The notes: a model not told the origin generated them from the sequence alone. Shown: positions 34,821 through 46,377, counted from the stretch's first letter. The stretch: DNA of 64,000 bases from Terfezia claveryi (GCA_015179025.1 WHUX01000085.1:163194-227193); one strand, 5' to 3'. A program made the numbers and translations.

Positions 34821-37031
34821 ATTAGGTTGGCGGTTAGATAGATATAATGCCGAGTGGTGTAAGTGTGTTTGGCATTGGGATAGGGACAGGAGTGGAATAG
34901 TTGCTGGAAGGTAGTATGGAGAAAGGTTCAATGACCCTTGTTGTGGGTTAATGAGCGAAGAAACTGATTAGATCTAGCACTGATGGGATTGATACTACAT
35001 TTGCACCCTGAGCAAGGTTGTATTTGTCCTGGTCTTAGTATTAAACTGAATTTCTTTGTTTTGGGAAACAAGCATTGGGTACGGGTGGGCCTGAGTTATT
35101 CCTACATGCATTTTTGTAAGCACCTTCACTTGATACCTTGCTTTTAGAGTTTTTCCGAGGGTGTAATTGAATTACTATCATAATAGCCATAGGGCGAACT
35201 GGAGATAAAAGTGACTTCACGGTAACATCATCTTGAGGAGTTTGCACAGTTTCTGACCCCATACAGCTGACCCAGTGCCAGGCTCACAACTGCTGTCACT
35301 CTTAGTCGCTACCTGACTAGGTTACTAGGTAGCGTCCACTCATACCCACACTCAGGGTCTAAATTTTTACCCTGAACTTATCTCGAGCCTTGCGAGCAAA
35401 TCTCAGTCATTTCAGTGGCATGAGACTAGCTTATCAGATGTATTTTTTGGTTCTATTATTGTAATTTAAAGAATGAACTGACCGAAAAAAATGCAAGTCC
35501 CGTGATTCACCATTATCCATCCGTTGTGAACAACAGTGTTGAGTTTATAAGGGCAATAAGGGTATTTCAAACCCAACTTCTGGGGTACACAGAGACTGTT
35601 TCGGCGTTTTTCCAGTGTCTTCAGTCTAAACATTCTCTCCTGTAATCGTGTATATATATATATATATATTAGTGCGGCTATTAACATGATTAGTTACCTA
35701 GCATCTAAGAGCTCGATATTCTGGTGGTTGGTGAGTGTAAATCTCATAGTAGCTATCGAAAATCAATCAGACAGATTTTGCCGGCTGCAGCAGAAGTTGG
35801 TTACCACTGCGACGTCTATGCTCGCTTGCTGGTATCAAAAACTCTGTCAAACAGAATATAATCTAAGGGGTTTGTTTCCTGTGACCCAGTAATGTAGTCT
35901 AAAAATCGGAATGGGTACGAACGGATGCTAACCGCTACTTAGGTATTTTTTTGTTACAAGTAGCCGCTCGCAGCCGCAATTAAATTTAGGATACCCGAAT
36001 AAAGAAGCCTTGAAAGCACGCGCGATTTTGACCGCACACTGGAGTTCCACGACCACCAGTGGAATTTCCATTGGGAATTCGGAGGAATAGTAATGCTATG
36101 CCCTAATCAGCATAACAAACACAGCTGCAAGCAATGAGTGTGTACGATATATGAACCGGGCCACCTTGAATGAACCCATCTGAGTCCAGTTCATCCGGCC
36201 ACCTAATATCGGTCAATAAGGACTTTGAAAGTGAAGATGGCCTTCATTGAATATGTAATAAATCAAGTATATTCGTATATTCGACAATACTACCAATTCC
36301 ATGAGAATATTCTGTGCTTGCGGAGTACTGATTGAGTGATTACCTGCCACCTACTCCCAGTTACAATATAAATATAGAGCAACCTTGTTCGTATTAAAAT
36401 TATATTCCACTCTAACTTACTCTATCCCCCACACAATTCCTTAAACTTCATATGCATGCCATTCCAGTTCTCATTTCCAGTGCCGCTTCAATAATTTCCA
36501 TGGTAATTCCTCAGCAGTAGTAACACCTACCTATCCCCACACATGACCTCGTCATGTGGTAATACTTTTCAATTCTTGAGGTAATTTACATAACTCTATA
36601 TCCAGTATGAGAGCCTTGCACAGTAAAACATATTTTATTACATGACATATATATATATTACTTTTTGGCTTCGTGTATGGATAATCCCACTGGCTGGTGG
36701 AGGTGTGTCTCATCCGCCGAGATAGGTATACCTCTCTTACTTGTATCATGTCGCAGGCGAGACAAAATCACCTGACGAATGTGTATCGTTGCCGGGCAAC
36801 CATAATTGTCAGGCCACCAAGCTCAAGTATATTTACATGCAACCTGACTCAAGGCGACCTTAGTAATCTTCCCCTTAAACTCTTGTACGGTAGCGGAAAG
36901 CATCAACATAGAGGCCATCACTACCGCGTCATCTTAACCATTCCATTCCTCCGTCCCATCAAGACAAAGGTGCAGATCTAGAGGACTCCGTTCAGATATA
37001 TCAATATATAACTAAAACTCCCAATATTACC
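34821..37031. other. Intergenic region
   Basis: No gene is supported. A (TA)n microsatellite lies at 35651-35670 and several AT-rich runs lie at 36640-36660. ATATATAAC near 37003 is a possible TATA element for the 37032 gene. Confidence 0.4.
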
Positions 37032-37831
37032 ATGGCTCCCTCCGTCAATAGCCCGCTTACTCGTGAGTTCACACGTCCCTGAAATTCCATTCAAGTACCT
37101 ATAGTTATATTTAGCATCCTCAATTTTACTGACCTATCTCAGCGATTGTCATCCCGGAGATTGCTGTTCCGCCACATTTTACTTGTCTCGGCAGTGGCCT
37201 CCTTCAAAGTGGCCACCCTCGAGAATCGCCCTCCTCTTTAGAAGCACTCTTGCTCCCTTCCGCAGCGTCGCCTCGCGGCATTCCAAATAGCAATAAGCCA
37301 AAGACTTGGTGGCGTGCACAATGTCTCCACTATGGAATTGACATGCCTGTCTCAGCCACCATTGAACGCATGAGAGCGAGGCTAGAAGAAACCTTGAGGA
37401 GTCCTGGAGGTCTAGTGCTCCCAGGGAACTTGCTTGATTTAGAGCATCAGAAATGTGGGGAATTCAGAAAGTTGAATGCGCAGGTTCGGGATAAGGTATC
37501 GGGGGGAGATAATGCGTCCGGGAAAGCAAAAGCGGAGGCAAAACCAAAACCAAAGCCGAAGCCAAAAAGTGAACCAAAGGAGATGATTACGACTACGACT
37601 ATTACGACTACTACCACGACAAAGCGTGAAAATGCCGCTGCATCTTCCCGAGGTGGTTCTGGGGCAGGTGCTGCAAAGGCTGCAAAGGATGCAAAGGCAG
37701 GTAGTAAATCCCGAGGTGCGCCAATGAAAGCTTCTGGTATCAGCAAACCAAAGCCAGTTGTGAAGCCCAAGAAGGAGGCGAAGAAAAATGTGAAGAAGGA
37801 GGGTGAGTTTGATTATAATTATACATTCTGA
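37032..37831 (+). CDS. SAP-like domain protein with basic low-complexity tail
   Basis: Two exons, 37032-37062 and 37143-37831, give 239 residues. The short first exon (MAPSVNSPLT) starts at an ATG in ACCATGG context. The 80-nt intron is GTGAGT...CTCAG and the junction keeps the frame. Residues ~73-115 read KTWWRAQCLHYGIDMPVSAT then IERMRARLEETLRSPGGLVL, matching the fungal variant of the SAP motif (W-x-AQ-x2-HYG, then helix with MRxxLxxxL, G-x-L-x-VP), a putative DNA/chromatin-binding helix-turn-helix. The remainder is Lys/Ala/Pro-rich (KPKPKPKPKSEPK, KPVVKPKKEAKKNVKKE) with a Thr run, resembling histone-H1-like tails. The likely location is the nucleus. Function beyond binding is unknown. 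Confidence 0.65.
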
Positions 37832-38044
37832 GAGTCGAGTTAGTTTACTGGTACTTTGCTTTTGTTGTCAAGCTGCAAATTATCACTGGAGTTCTCTGTC
37901 ACTGTTGCAATGGTCCCTCCTTGATGAGTTTTCGTATTCACGTATTGTACTTAAAGAAAACTGAATGGGGATTCATATCCCTTCCATACCCTATCTGTGT
38001 TTGCGTATACCAAATGTGAGAATCAAATAATTCTTTTCCTCTAA

Positions 38045-39050
38045 ATGGCACTATTATGTGCCTCCAATATTTGCCTTTTCCGCTGATTATGGTCCTTACT
38101 TAGACGAGGACGGTTTAGACAATTACCCCCACCCCTCTCGAGAAGAAACCCTTCGCCAACAACAAGAATTCCGCAACACTACCAACTACACTTCTCCTCA
38201 AGGCCCACTTCCAAGTTATGTTACCCAGAACCAACCGCGTCCAACGTGGCAAACTCAAGCCGCACCTACCCCGGAATCCGAACGGCCAAGACCTACAGTC
38301 AACTACGCCCGATACTCCGGCCCCCCGCGAGGTGGCGGCAATGCAGGCGGCAGCAGTTTGCGACCAAGGTGGATTCCACAGGGTAATGGCACTATTGAGC
38401 AGTTCGGTGCACCAATAGGCGGGGTTTACCGACACGAAAGTGGTAGATCAGTAAGTTCAACTCATCAAAATTATTATCCACAGCCACGCCAAGGGAGAAG
38501 GGAACTTGAAGAGGAAGAGGCACCACCGGCTTATGGCAGTTGGCTACAGGATGATAATGGTGGCATGGGAGCTAGTAATCGTAATTATGCGGACGGGGCA
38601 GGGTTTACTGCAACCAGGTATGAGCATCTTGATGTTTTGTATTCAGGCAGATCCAGAGGTTGTTGTGGGGGTCAAACCACAACCGGGAATAATAGACGAA
38701 ACAGAAATGAGGATAATGAGGAAGAGGAAGATGACTCTGACTTTGACTCTGACTCTGACTCCAGCGACTACTCTGGATACGACGACGACGACTCTGAGAT
38801 GGAGGATATAATTGACGACATAGTTGAGTTCGCCGAAATGCAAGAGCATGAATACGAAGACCAAGCAAGAACGGACCCCGACAGAGCAATGGAGGATGCC
38901 AATAGCAATAGCTCTTTGGACGACTCAGACTCAGAAAGTGATACAGAAGATGAATTTGAGGAAGATTATACATCTGATTCCGATAATTCTGACTCGGATT
39001 CAGATATGTCTGTTTGGGGTACTTCAGTCTCTGTGCAAATTTCTTATTAA
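38045..39050 (+). CDS. Hypothetical protein with very acidic Asp/Ser/Glu C terminus
   Basis: The frame is open from 38031 to 39050 but lacks an early ATG, so the start must lie in another exon. A consistent model is exon 1 38045-38057 (MALL) plus a 46-nt intron 38058-38103 (weak GTGCCT donor, CTGAT branch site 16 nt before TTAG) plus exon 2 38104-39050, giving MALLYEDGLDNYPHPSREET. The N-terminal half is Pro/Gln/Arg/Tyr-rich. From about residue 205 it becomes an acidic run (EDNEEEEDDSDFDSDSDSSD and similar blocks). No known domain is seen. Long acidic Ser-rich tails occur in histone-binding and nucleolar proteins, which is only a hint. The splice model is a guess because the donor is weak. 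Confidence 0.5.
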
Positions 39051-40121
39051 TCTGCTAAGGCTGTGATTTTATCTCCACACAGCCTGGTTCATCAGGTCCT
39101 TTTTTGGGGGGAGGGAGGGGATGTACGACTATTTCGTGATTTTATTTATTATTGGAGTGAGAATTAATCTAATCGGAGAGGTGTATTTTGCTCGCTCCCT
39201 CAAGCTAATTTAGGTATCGAGATGAAGTTTTTTTTTTTTTTGAGTAGTTATATTTGTCCTTTTTATTTCTACATGCAGTAACCTGAAATTTAATATGAAT
39301 GATTCTATTCCCATCGTTGGTGTAGTAATAGCTTCGTATTCACCTGTCTGTAGGTACCGGTATATGCATTACCGGCACATACAATACGACAAAACTCCCA
39401 TCCCAGAAATTCTATAAACCTCTCTCCACAAAAAAAAAAACCTAATCCAATATCCCACCCACCCCATCCATCCATCACATGTCCTGTAACGCAGCAGTTA
39501 GCAATATCATTCTTACACATTATTAGAAAAAAAAAAACAATCAAGTCCAAATGCAAAAAGAAAAGTCGCCAGGTCAATTCTGGCTAGGAGACCTTTTTTT
39601 TTTTTTTGGCTTACTTAGGTCAGAAAATGTTCTAGCCCCTCCCGGGATGTTGTTGGAAGCAAGATCCGTGAACGAAGGATGCCAATCAAGTCCGGCGCGG
39701 CTGATTACCCTGATATTGTTGTTTTCGGCAATATGGTTAAACAGTTGCCATCGTCTCGCTTTTTGGGGATAGACAACCTGGGGATACTGGCCTCTACAGT
39801 CAGAATTAGACACCAGTGCACTTCAAACTGGATGGAGACCAAACGGCTTCAATATCCTTTGAGCAAATTCCTACTTATTCCGCTACTATTGCTAAAAAAA
39901 ATTTAAAAAAATAAAAAAGTAAAAATAAAAAAATCCATATTCTATATCTAGCAAAATAAAAGCATATGATATCGCCTTCACAGGAAAACCAGACTTCTTT
40001 CCTTACACCCTACCCTTCTTTCAACTTTACCCATCCCAATAAACTCTCCCTGATCTGGCTGTACGACCCACCAACAAAGCTTCCCATAGCTTTGCGCAGT
40101 CTCCTCTAAAAACAATAGTTA
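39051..40121. other. Intergenic region with homopolymer tracts
   Basis: No gene is supported. Poly-T lies at 39227-39241 and 39594-39608, and poly-A near 39430 and 39527. AT-rich AAATAAAAAA runs lie at 39894-39930. Confidence 0.4.
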
Positions 40122-41069
40122 TCAATCACTCCGAAACCTGGACCCACACCCTCTTCGTAACACTCTCCTCTCCCATCTCATGCTCCTCCCAGCAAACCCA
40201 ATCGTTGGAGGCAACCCACGACCACCATCCCCAAGACTTCCCAGCCAAATCAACTTTCCACTCGAATTCCCATGCCACAAGATATCCCTTCTCCTATTCC
40301 CGAACTTATCACAGACAAGCTCCAGAGGTATGCCTTCTTGGGGTGGCGGTGGGCGGATATAATCATGGGAATGTCTCCGTCGGAGGAGCCGGGCAAAGCG
40401 AGATAATGAGTGGACTGTGGCTGGCGAATCTTGAGGAGCGGGTGATGGTGGTATTATCGGTTGTGCGGATACCGACGCATGGATGGGATGGTGTGCGCTG
40501 CGGATGCCATGTAGAGGAGGGATCTGGCGTTCGGCTTCTGCGATGAGAGGGACCGAAAGCCGATTTTCTGGTGGTTGGGAGATGGCTTCTTCATATGACG
40601 GTAACTCGTCCTCTTGTTGCTCATACTCCCCTCCTCCTCCCTGAAAGTCATCAACTCCAATCCTCACATGACTGCCATCACCACCCCACCAAGCACTTCT
40701 TGGCCTCGATGGTTGATCCGGAATTTCTAGTAGGGATGAATACCGTAACTGCTGCTGTGGGGCTGGGGGTCTTCGGCTTGAACTTGGATTCCCACTACCA
40801 CTCGAACTTCCAATATTACTACTCCAGTCGTCTAAGCATCCTCCCCTATATCTCCCCCGGGGCATACCCCACCTCGAACTATTCCCTCCTCCAGCACTAG
40901 CTATAGTTTCCACCGCAGCACCAGAACCTAGTCGAGAAGGTGGTGCGACAATACTTCGTACACCCCTAGTGCCTGTGTCTAGCACTACCGTGTCTTCTTG
41001 GTGGTCTCTTAGACCCAGCATGTCTGCTAGGCTATGGGGAGTACGTCGTTCTTCGTAGTCGGGATCCAT
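40122..41069 (-). CDS. Hypothetical protein with a PY-like (LPSYEEA) motif
   Basis: This is an intronless frame of 315 codons starting MDPDYEERRTPHSLADMLGL. It is mostly Gly/Ser/Pro-rich. At about residues 154-161 it has DELPSYEEA, close to the (L/P)PxY sequence that WW domains of Nedd4/Rsp5-type ubiquitin ligases bind. Fungal proteins with this 'PPSYEEA' element are often adaptors or substrates of such ligases. The last 100 residues (SLSRFARLLRRRHSHDYIRP ... WHGNSSGKLIWLGSL) are basic with some structure. No membrane span or signal peptide is seen. The role is inferred from one motif only. Confidence 0.55.
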   Translation of the reverse strand: MDPDYEERRTPHSLADMLGLRDHQEDTVVLDTGTRGVRSIVAPPSRLGSGAAVETIASAGGGNSSRWGMPRGRYRGGCLDDWSSNIGSSSGSGNPSSSRRPPAPQQQLRYSSLLEIPDQPSRPRSAWWGGDGSHVRIGVDDFQGGGGEYEQQEDELPSYEEAISQPPENRLSVPLIAEAERQIPPLHGIRSAHHPIHASVSAQPIIPPSPAPQDSPATVHSLSRFARLLRRRHSHDYIRPPPPQEGIPLELVCDKFGNRRRDILWHGNSSGKLIWLGSLGDGGRGLPPTIGFAGRSMRWERRVLRRGCGSRFRSD

Positions 41070-42113
41070 GTAGCTGTAAGCTATCTGTCTGTTTTCCTCT
41101 GTCGCAAGTTATTCTGGGTCTGCTGAGTAATTTGGAACAAGTGGTTGGGATTGATATCCAATCAAAATCGAGGAATCTCTATCTATTATATTGATTATGG
41201 ATGTGAGGATACCTAATCTCGTCAGGGATACCGGTAGTCCAAGACGCCGAATGGCAACACCCGAGTAGAGTGCGCATACAAGCAAGTTGTTCGCTAGTAT
41301 GGCTATGTTAGCTTATCTGTGTAATCACAATTTCTACTCCAACTCCAAGGTGTTCTTACCAGTCTCGTCGGGAAGGGAGAAGGGGAATTTGATATCGTGA
41401 AGAGATCCGGCTTTAAATCGATTCAAGGATATGGAGACGTATAACTACAAGGGTCTGATCGAGACTAAGATCCTGTGCTGGAGGACGTCATCCCGCACGA
41501 CTAGACCAAAATAGGGACTCACCAACCTTTATCGATAACAGGCCAATGAGTGAGGGAATGAATTTGTTCATTTAGTAGACAAATATCTTCTAGCCACTAC
41601 AGTACCGTATCAGCAAGACTGCAGCTTATAGTGAACGCCGCGTTGGCTCTCACATTACGGCGTCTCCACGTAAGTACTGTACACATGTACTTGGCACGAG
41701 ACTACGACGATTGCGAGGGGTAGTGCGGAAGGTCGTCCGGTCTCTAATCAGCCTATGCATGATGCAGCCATGTGGTACCTATGGTAAGTCCCGTACCTAC
41801 CCGATACCACCTCCACTGACTTTCGGACTTTCGATAACATGTTAATATGACTTTTACACAATGTAACGGAGAGCTCAGAAATAATTTCCACATAATTTGT
41901 ACCTGTGAGTTTAACTTCCCTTCCGACCACAGAATATAAATATTTAACCATGCACGATATACAAAGAACGGTATCCAACACAGCCCTATTCACCCGAAAT
42001 AACTCCCAAAATAGTCATCCTTCTTCCCAAAAAGCCCTTTATGCTATTTTACGCAAATTATGCAGTTCCATATGAATCGTCAATTTACAACCACCTCGCA
42101 TCCGCGCTGGAGC
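41070..42113. other. Intergenic region
   Basis: I see nothing that can be supported as a gene. Confidence 0.35.
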
Positions 42114-43166
42114 TTAGAGCTTTCTAGCCATGTGATCCTTCGAAAATCGGATCGGAGCCCTCTTGGCGATTGCTCCACTGACGCATTTAGTCCCAGAAGC
42201 GACCGGACCCATTGGCACTGGTTTACCGTTCGTGCAAAGAGACCAAGCAGTCTCACTTGTGCAAATGATACTCCCAGTAGTGCAAGATCCACCAGTCGGA
42301 GGTTGAGTGGTTGGTGGTGGAGGGGCATCGATTGGCATCGTCACATTCTTTGGTGGGTTCTTGGGTGGGTCCACAATAGGTGGTGACTGTGTTGGGGGTG
42401 TATCCGGTCTCTTGTCTGTGGGTGGAGGTGGTGCTCCAGTATCTGGTCTCTTGTCTGTGGGTGGAGGTGGTGCTCCAGTATCTGGTCTCTTGTCTGTGGG
42501 TGGGGCTGGTCCAGCAGGTCCGCAGCTACCAACTGGAGGAGCTGGCGCTGCTTTGGGAGAAGTGACAACATCCTTACCAGGGTTAGGGATCTCAACGTCC
42601 TTGCCATCAGCAGTAGTGCACCCGTTCGCGATGTTTGCAACGAACATATCAGGGTAGGAACTGAGCCCGGAGCCACCACCCGTGATCTCGATGGAGGCAC
42701 AGTTCATGTACATCTCCCTGTTCCCGACTTTGTTGAACCAGCTCCAAGAAAAAAAGACTGGTCCAGACTTTGTCTCCTTAGGGATAGTGAAGTCAAAGGT
42801 ACCTGCTCCACCGTCAACATGAGGGCAATCGCCGATATAAGTCTTGATTGCCTTGAAAGTAGCTCCGCCATCTTCCGAGATCGAAGCCTGGCAAGAGCCA
42901 CCCCCATGGACGGCAGAGCCCCCCAGGGTTAACTTCTGCTGAGACCCGGCCTCCCATTTCGCAACGGGGGTAAGGTCCGGACCACTGAGCTTTTGATAAC
43001 CCTTGCAAATCTCTTTGATGGGGGCGGTGTAGTCATTATCAACGGAAGTGGCGAACTTGTTCAGCTTATGCCTGATGGGTGGAGGGTCCTGCATGTCGAC
43101 GTGTGCGAAGACAGTGGGTATGGAGGCCAGCAGAGCGAGAGCTGCGACTGAAATGAAGGACTTCAT
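42114..43166 (-). CDS. Secreted lytic polysaccharide monooxygenase, AA11 type, with C-terminal X278-like module
   Basis: Intronless, 350 codons. A clean signal peptide (MKSFISVAALALLASIPTVFA) is followed directly by His22, which as the mature N terminus would form half of the copper-binding histidine brace. The second brace His is in GGSAVHGGGSCQ (His87). WSWFNKVGNREMYMNCASIE (about 141-160) is the signature of AA11 and AA11-like LPMOs, which oxidatively cleave chitin outside the cell. A Pro-rich linker follows with a 14-residue unit (PPPPTDKRPDTGA) repeated about 2.5 times, encoded by a 42-bp tandem repeat at 42410-42505. The end has a Cys-rich segment (GGSCTTGSIICTS ... SLCTNGKPVPMG ... GTKCVSGAIA) like the X278 module often attached to AA11. 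The substrate is known for the family but not shown here. Confidence 0.9.
   Translation of the reverse strand: MKSFISVAALALLASIPTVFAHVDMQDPPPIRHKLNKFATSVDNDYTAPIKEICKGYQKLSGPDLTPVAKWEAGSQQKLTLGGSAVHGGGSCQASISEDGGATFKAIKTYIGDCPHVDGGAGTFDFTIPKETKSGPVFFSWSWFNKVGNREMYMNCASIEITGGGSGLSSYPDMFVANIANGCTTADGKDVEIPNPGKDVVTSPKAAPAPPVGSCGPAGPAPPTDKRPDTGAPPPPTDKRPDTGAPPPPTDKRPDTPPTQSPPIVDPPKNPPKNVTMPIDAPPPPTTQPPTGGSCTTGSIICTSETAWSLCTNGKPVPMGPVASGTKCVSGAIAKRAPIRFSKDHMARKL
42405..42510. repeat. 42-bp tandem repeat in the LPMO linker
   Basis: The unit GGTCTCTTGTCTGTGGGTGG plus AGGTGGTGCTCCAGTATCT is repeated with almost no change; the third copy is diverged (GGTGGGGCTGGTCC). It encodes the Pro/Thr/Asp linker repeats of the AA11 protein, so copy number sets linker length. 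Confidence 0.85.
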
Positions 43167-44107
43167 ATTGGTATATAAAGTGGGAAACTAAAGAGTTATA
43201 GCAGAAAAGATCTTGTAACGACCTAAACGAACTCTTGGAGAGCTGTTATGAAGTGTATGGATCGTGTGGTATCTGGTAAGTTCTAGAGTTGGACGGCAAC
43301 TGTCAAAAGAGGGTGCAAAGTGTTACGAAAATGGATCGTTGGATGAATGAATGTATGAGGAGACCGGCTACCTCTTCTTTGGAAGGACTGGTTCTTTGGC
43401 GGAGATGATCTGAACGGAATATGTGCGATGAAGAAGGGGATTATATAGAATATCTTAGTTTGATTGCAGGGCATCTTGGGAATAGCATGGCGGTTGTTTC
43501 TGCTCAAGGGGCGTAAAGTGATAGTCAGCCAGTACGTCCAACCAGAATACAAAACAGCCGTTCTTCTAAGCAACTTCCCAAATGGGACGGGACCGAGTCC
43601 AACAGAAGAATAGTGCAATTGAAAAATCACACTCCCTGCGACTCTAATGTCAGAAATCAATGAATCATGATCAGGTATAGATATATTCTGCCGAAACGCT
43701 CTCCAAACCACTCCAGCCACTCCCGCGAATAAAACTTTGTAAAGCAGGGTCTAATTTTGCCGATCACACAAAGGGTTGATCGGAGGCCCTGACAAGGGGC
43801 GCGAAACGTTTCATATGCAGTCTTGCCGTGAGAGGTCATGCATTTACAGCTCGTGGTTACGAGAGCATCTGGTTGTGTACGTAAGTGAATCACGAAGTTA
43901 ACCTCTGTCACCGAAGTGTATGGTGCCTATCCAGGGACACAAAGGCTTTGTACCATTTATAAGGCAGTGATACCACTTCAGCTATAGTAGTCGAATTCAC
44001 CGATTAAACCATACCTAAGCATGATACTACGTGAGTGTGGCGCTTTGGTTTGAGCTCTGTAAGACTTCAGGAAGGTCGGTAGCCTCGTACCCCAGGTTAA
44101 TGTAGCG

Positions 44108-44363
44108 TTCGTGATCTCGCCCCAGAGACAACAGACTGGTTACTACGAGCTAGTGTTGTCTGCCAAGCATTGGAGTTTTAATTCTAGAATTGCTACTCAC
44201 TTACTCTCTACGAGAGGCTTGTGCCTATGTGCCAACCAGACTAACTCACTTACAAATATATTATCGGGAGGCTGCAGAGTATACAAGTGACAACGCCAAG
44301 TAACTAGCAGGTTCGTGACCTCGCAACTCCCCATGACAACAGACTGGTTACTACGAGGCTAGC
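44108..44363. repeat. Diverged direct repeat pair
   Basis: Two ~50-bp blocks (44108-44155 and 44310-44363) share GTTCGTGA-Y-CTCGC and then GACAACAGACTGGTTACTAC followed by GAG(G)CTAG. They lie beside copies of the CCAACCAGACTA motif. Confidence 0.6.
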
Positions 44364-44423
44364 ATTTCGGCTAGTCTGGCTTGCACTACATTTCGGCGGG
44401 GCGTGATCCCTCTACGAGGAGCT

Positions 44424-44488
44424 TGTGCCAACCAGACTAGGCGTGATATTAATTGAGAAGGCCTACTATAGTTAGTCTGGTTGGCACA
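44424..44488. repeat. 65-bp palindromic element with TGTGCCAACCAGACTA arms
   Basis: Perfect 16-bp inverted arms (TGTGCCAACCAGACTA and its complement) enclose 33 bp. It is a likely intact miniature of the dispersed repeat family, and a second, shorter hairpin of the same arms lies at 46338-46377. Confidence 0.75.
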
Positions 44489-44624
44489 CATAGTAGATGC
44501 CAGAAGACCATAACAAAAAGCTGCAGAATTGTTACGAAGCCCGGATACCCGGTATTAACACTGGTAAGGTGAGCTGGGCACCTCCGTCTCTAGAATCCAG
44601 CTGGGAAAAAAAATATTTCAAGGG

Positions 44625-44635
44625 AAAAAAAGAAA
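44625..44635 (-). terminator. Pol III terminator of tRNA-Pro
   Basis: Directly after the 3' end of the tRNA the transcribed strand reads TTTC then seven T, the usual RNA polymerase III stop signal. Confidence 0.8.
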
Positions 44636-44707
44636 GGGCTCAATCGGGAATTGAACCCGAGACCTCTCGCACCCAAAGCGAGAATCATACGACTAGACCA
44701 TTGAGCC
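44636..44707 (-). tRNA. tRNA-Pro (anticodon UGG)
   Basis: Read on the minus strand, 7-bp acceptor arms GGCTCAA/TTGAGCC are present, the D arm reads GGTCTAGTCGTATGATT, the anticodon stem is CTCGC/GCGAG with loop TTTGGGT (anticodon TGG), and the T arm reads TCGGGTTCAATTCCCGA. It is 72 nt including the discriminator base C and has no intron. It closely follows the conserved eukaryotic tRNA-Pro sequence and is followed by a T-rich Pol III terminator, so it is probably functional. Confidence 0.96.
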
Positions 44708-45336
44708 TTATTATGTGGCAAACTTTGCAGAAACTCAAATAATTTGAAATTCATAAGTATCCATAACACAAATATTGTATATATACTATAACAAAGTCCT
44801 TAGATATCTATATACTATTGAGAGCCAAACTCATACTCGGGAAAACTTTAAAAGACCTAACTCCATACCATTGTTGAATCCAATACAAATGGATTATCTC
44901 TCTCCATCTCCCAAAAAAGATATTCATGTTTGACTCCTCTACACCCCTCTACACTCCAGTCGGACTAGTCGACACATCGAATAAACAACTGTGGATTTCT
45001 GTATTGCAAGCGTGCATTCAGATTCCCATGCTATACGAATAATGCAGCTTCCTCCATACAAAAAATATCCTTTTGATCCTAATGTCTCTGGACAGCTCCG
45101 AATCAAACTAGGCCGTACCGAGCCTTCTACAGACAAAATTAGAACTTGCCTACGCGGTGAAAAATCTGGAAAAAATATAACGGACTGATTCTCACCAATG
45201 CCATTAACTCAAGAACTACCATCTCAACCCAACTGTTCTGACCCATTGGCAAAACAACATCAAATCCCAAACACTACCGAGTCTTCCAAACACACCATTT
45301 TTATCAATTGCGTTGCAAAGGTATCTTGTAGAGCCT

Positions 45337-45665
45337 CCGTCTGCCCCCCCCCGGAAATGACGGGCTCCTCGGTTCCTTCACTACTTTTGAAACAACATAT
45401 TTATCTACCGCTTGACGAGGAGTCTCTATAGACCCAGTTTCGAATCCAGCACAACAATGACCTCCACCAGCCAAACACACCATTTTCAAACTTTTAAACT
45501 ATTGGGGGAAATTTACAGCACAGATACTACCTTCTGAGTTGCACTATAGTGCTTTTGCGACTAAAGCACCATGCCGCGGGTAAAAACGTCTGCCTCCTCC
45601 GGAAATGTGAAAACGTCTGCCCCCTCCGGAAATGACGGACTCTCGGTTCCTTCACTACTTTTTTA
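45337..45665. repeat. Diverged direct repeat
   Basis: A block reading GTCTGCCCCCCCCGGAAATG then ACGG(G/A)CTC and CGGTTCCTTCACTACTTTT occurs at about 45339-45390 and again at 45608-45662, with a partial third copy at 45590. The intervening AAACACACCATTTT also occurs twice. Confidence 0.7.
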
Positions 45666-46337
45666 AACTCATGGTGGTTGTTGCTAAACATTGTGCGAGG
45701 GAAGGAGGGGGAGTGTCAGTACGAGAGAAGGTGGGAGTATGGGACATCACACGCCATTTAAGTTTGATGAAGAGAATACTGCAGCAGATTACTTTGAAGG
45801 GTAGTGTGTACACTACAGTTGGAACAACATGCGGCACATCAGTGGCACTCCGGAAATGCTTGTGCTTTATGTGAAAACTTATTCTGCTTCCATTTGGGGA
45901 AGATAATGCTTCTAGAGGCGGCAAAGGGAGACTTCACCGATGTCAAATAATGGAGTCCATTTGGTGTATATCTCGTGATGTACGACGGGAAGAAGAAGAA
46001 GAAGAGAAGGAGAAGGGGGGGACCGATGCGGAGGATGGAGCCACTGGAAATAGGGCATGCTGGGCGGCTGAGAAGGGGCATGAGGTTGTTGTACAGCTGT
46101 TGGCAAGAACAACGGCTACTCTCACTGGCAATGACAAGATACCTCCACGAATCTCCTAAGGATGGTGGGTCAACCTATAGTATCATGCAGCAGTACCTCC
46201 ATATCCTCCAGCCGATGGAAGCTTCTACGTAAGTGAACGAGCTCATAAGCACTCCAATGAGCTTATAAGCCTCCCTACAAGCTAGCGAGCTTATAAGCCC
46301 CCAGATGAGCAAGCGAGTATATAGAACGTATTTTGTA

Positions 46338-46377
46338 GTCTGGTTGGCACAAGATGAGAGGCTTGTGCCAACCAGAC
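46338..46377. repeat. Hairpin with GTCTGGTTGGCACAAG arms
   Basis: Perfect 16-bp arms with an 8-nt loop. They are the same motif that is scattered at 13-15 kb and forms the palindrome at 44424-44488. Confidence 0.8.

Larger units (their letters stand above)
43167..44635. other. Intergenic region, start of the repeat-rich zone
   Basis: No gene is supported. From about 44.1 kb it contains short direct and inverted repeats listed separately. Confidence 0.4.
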
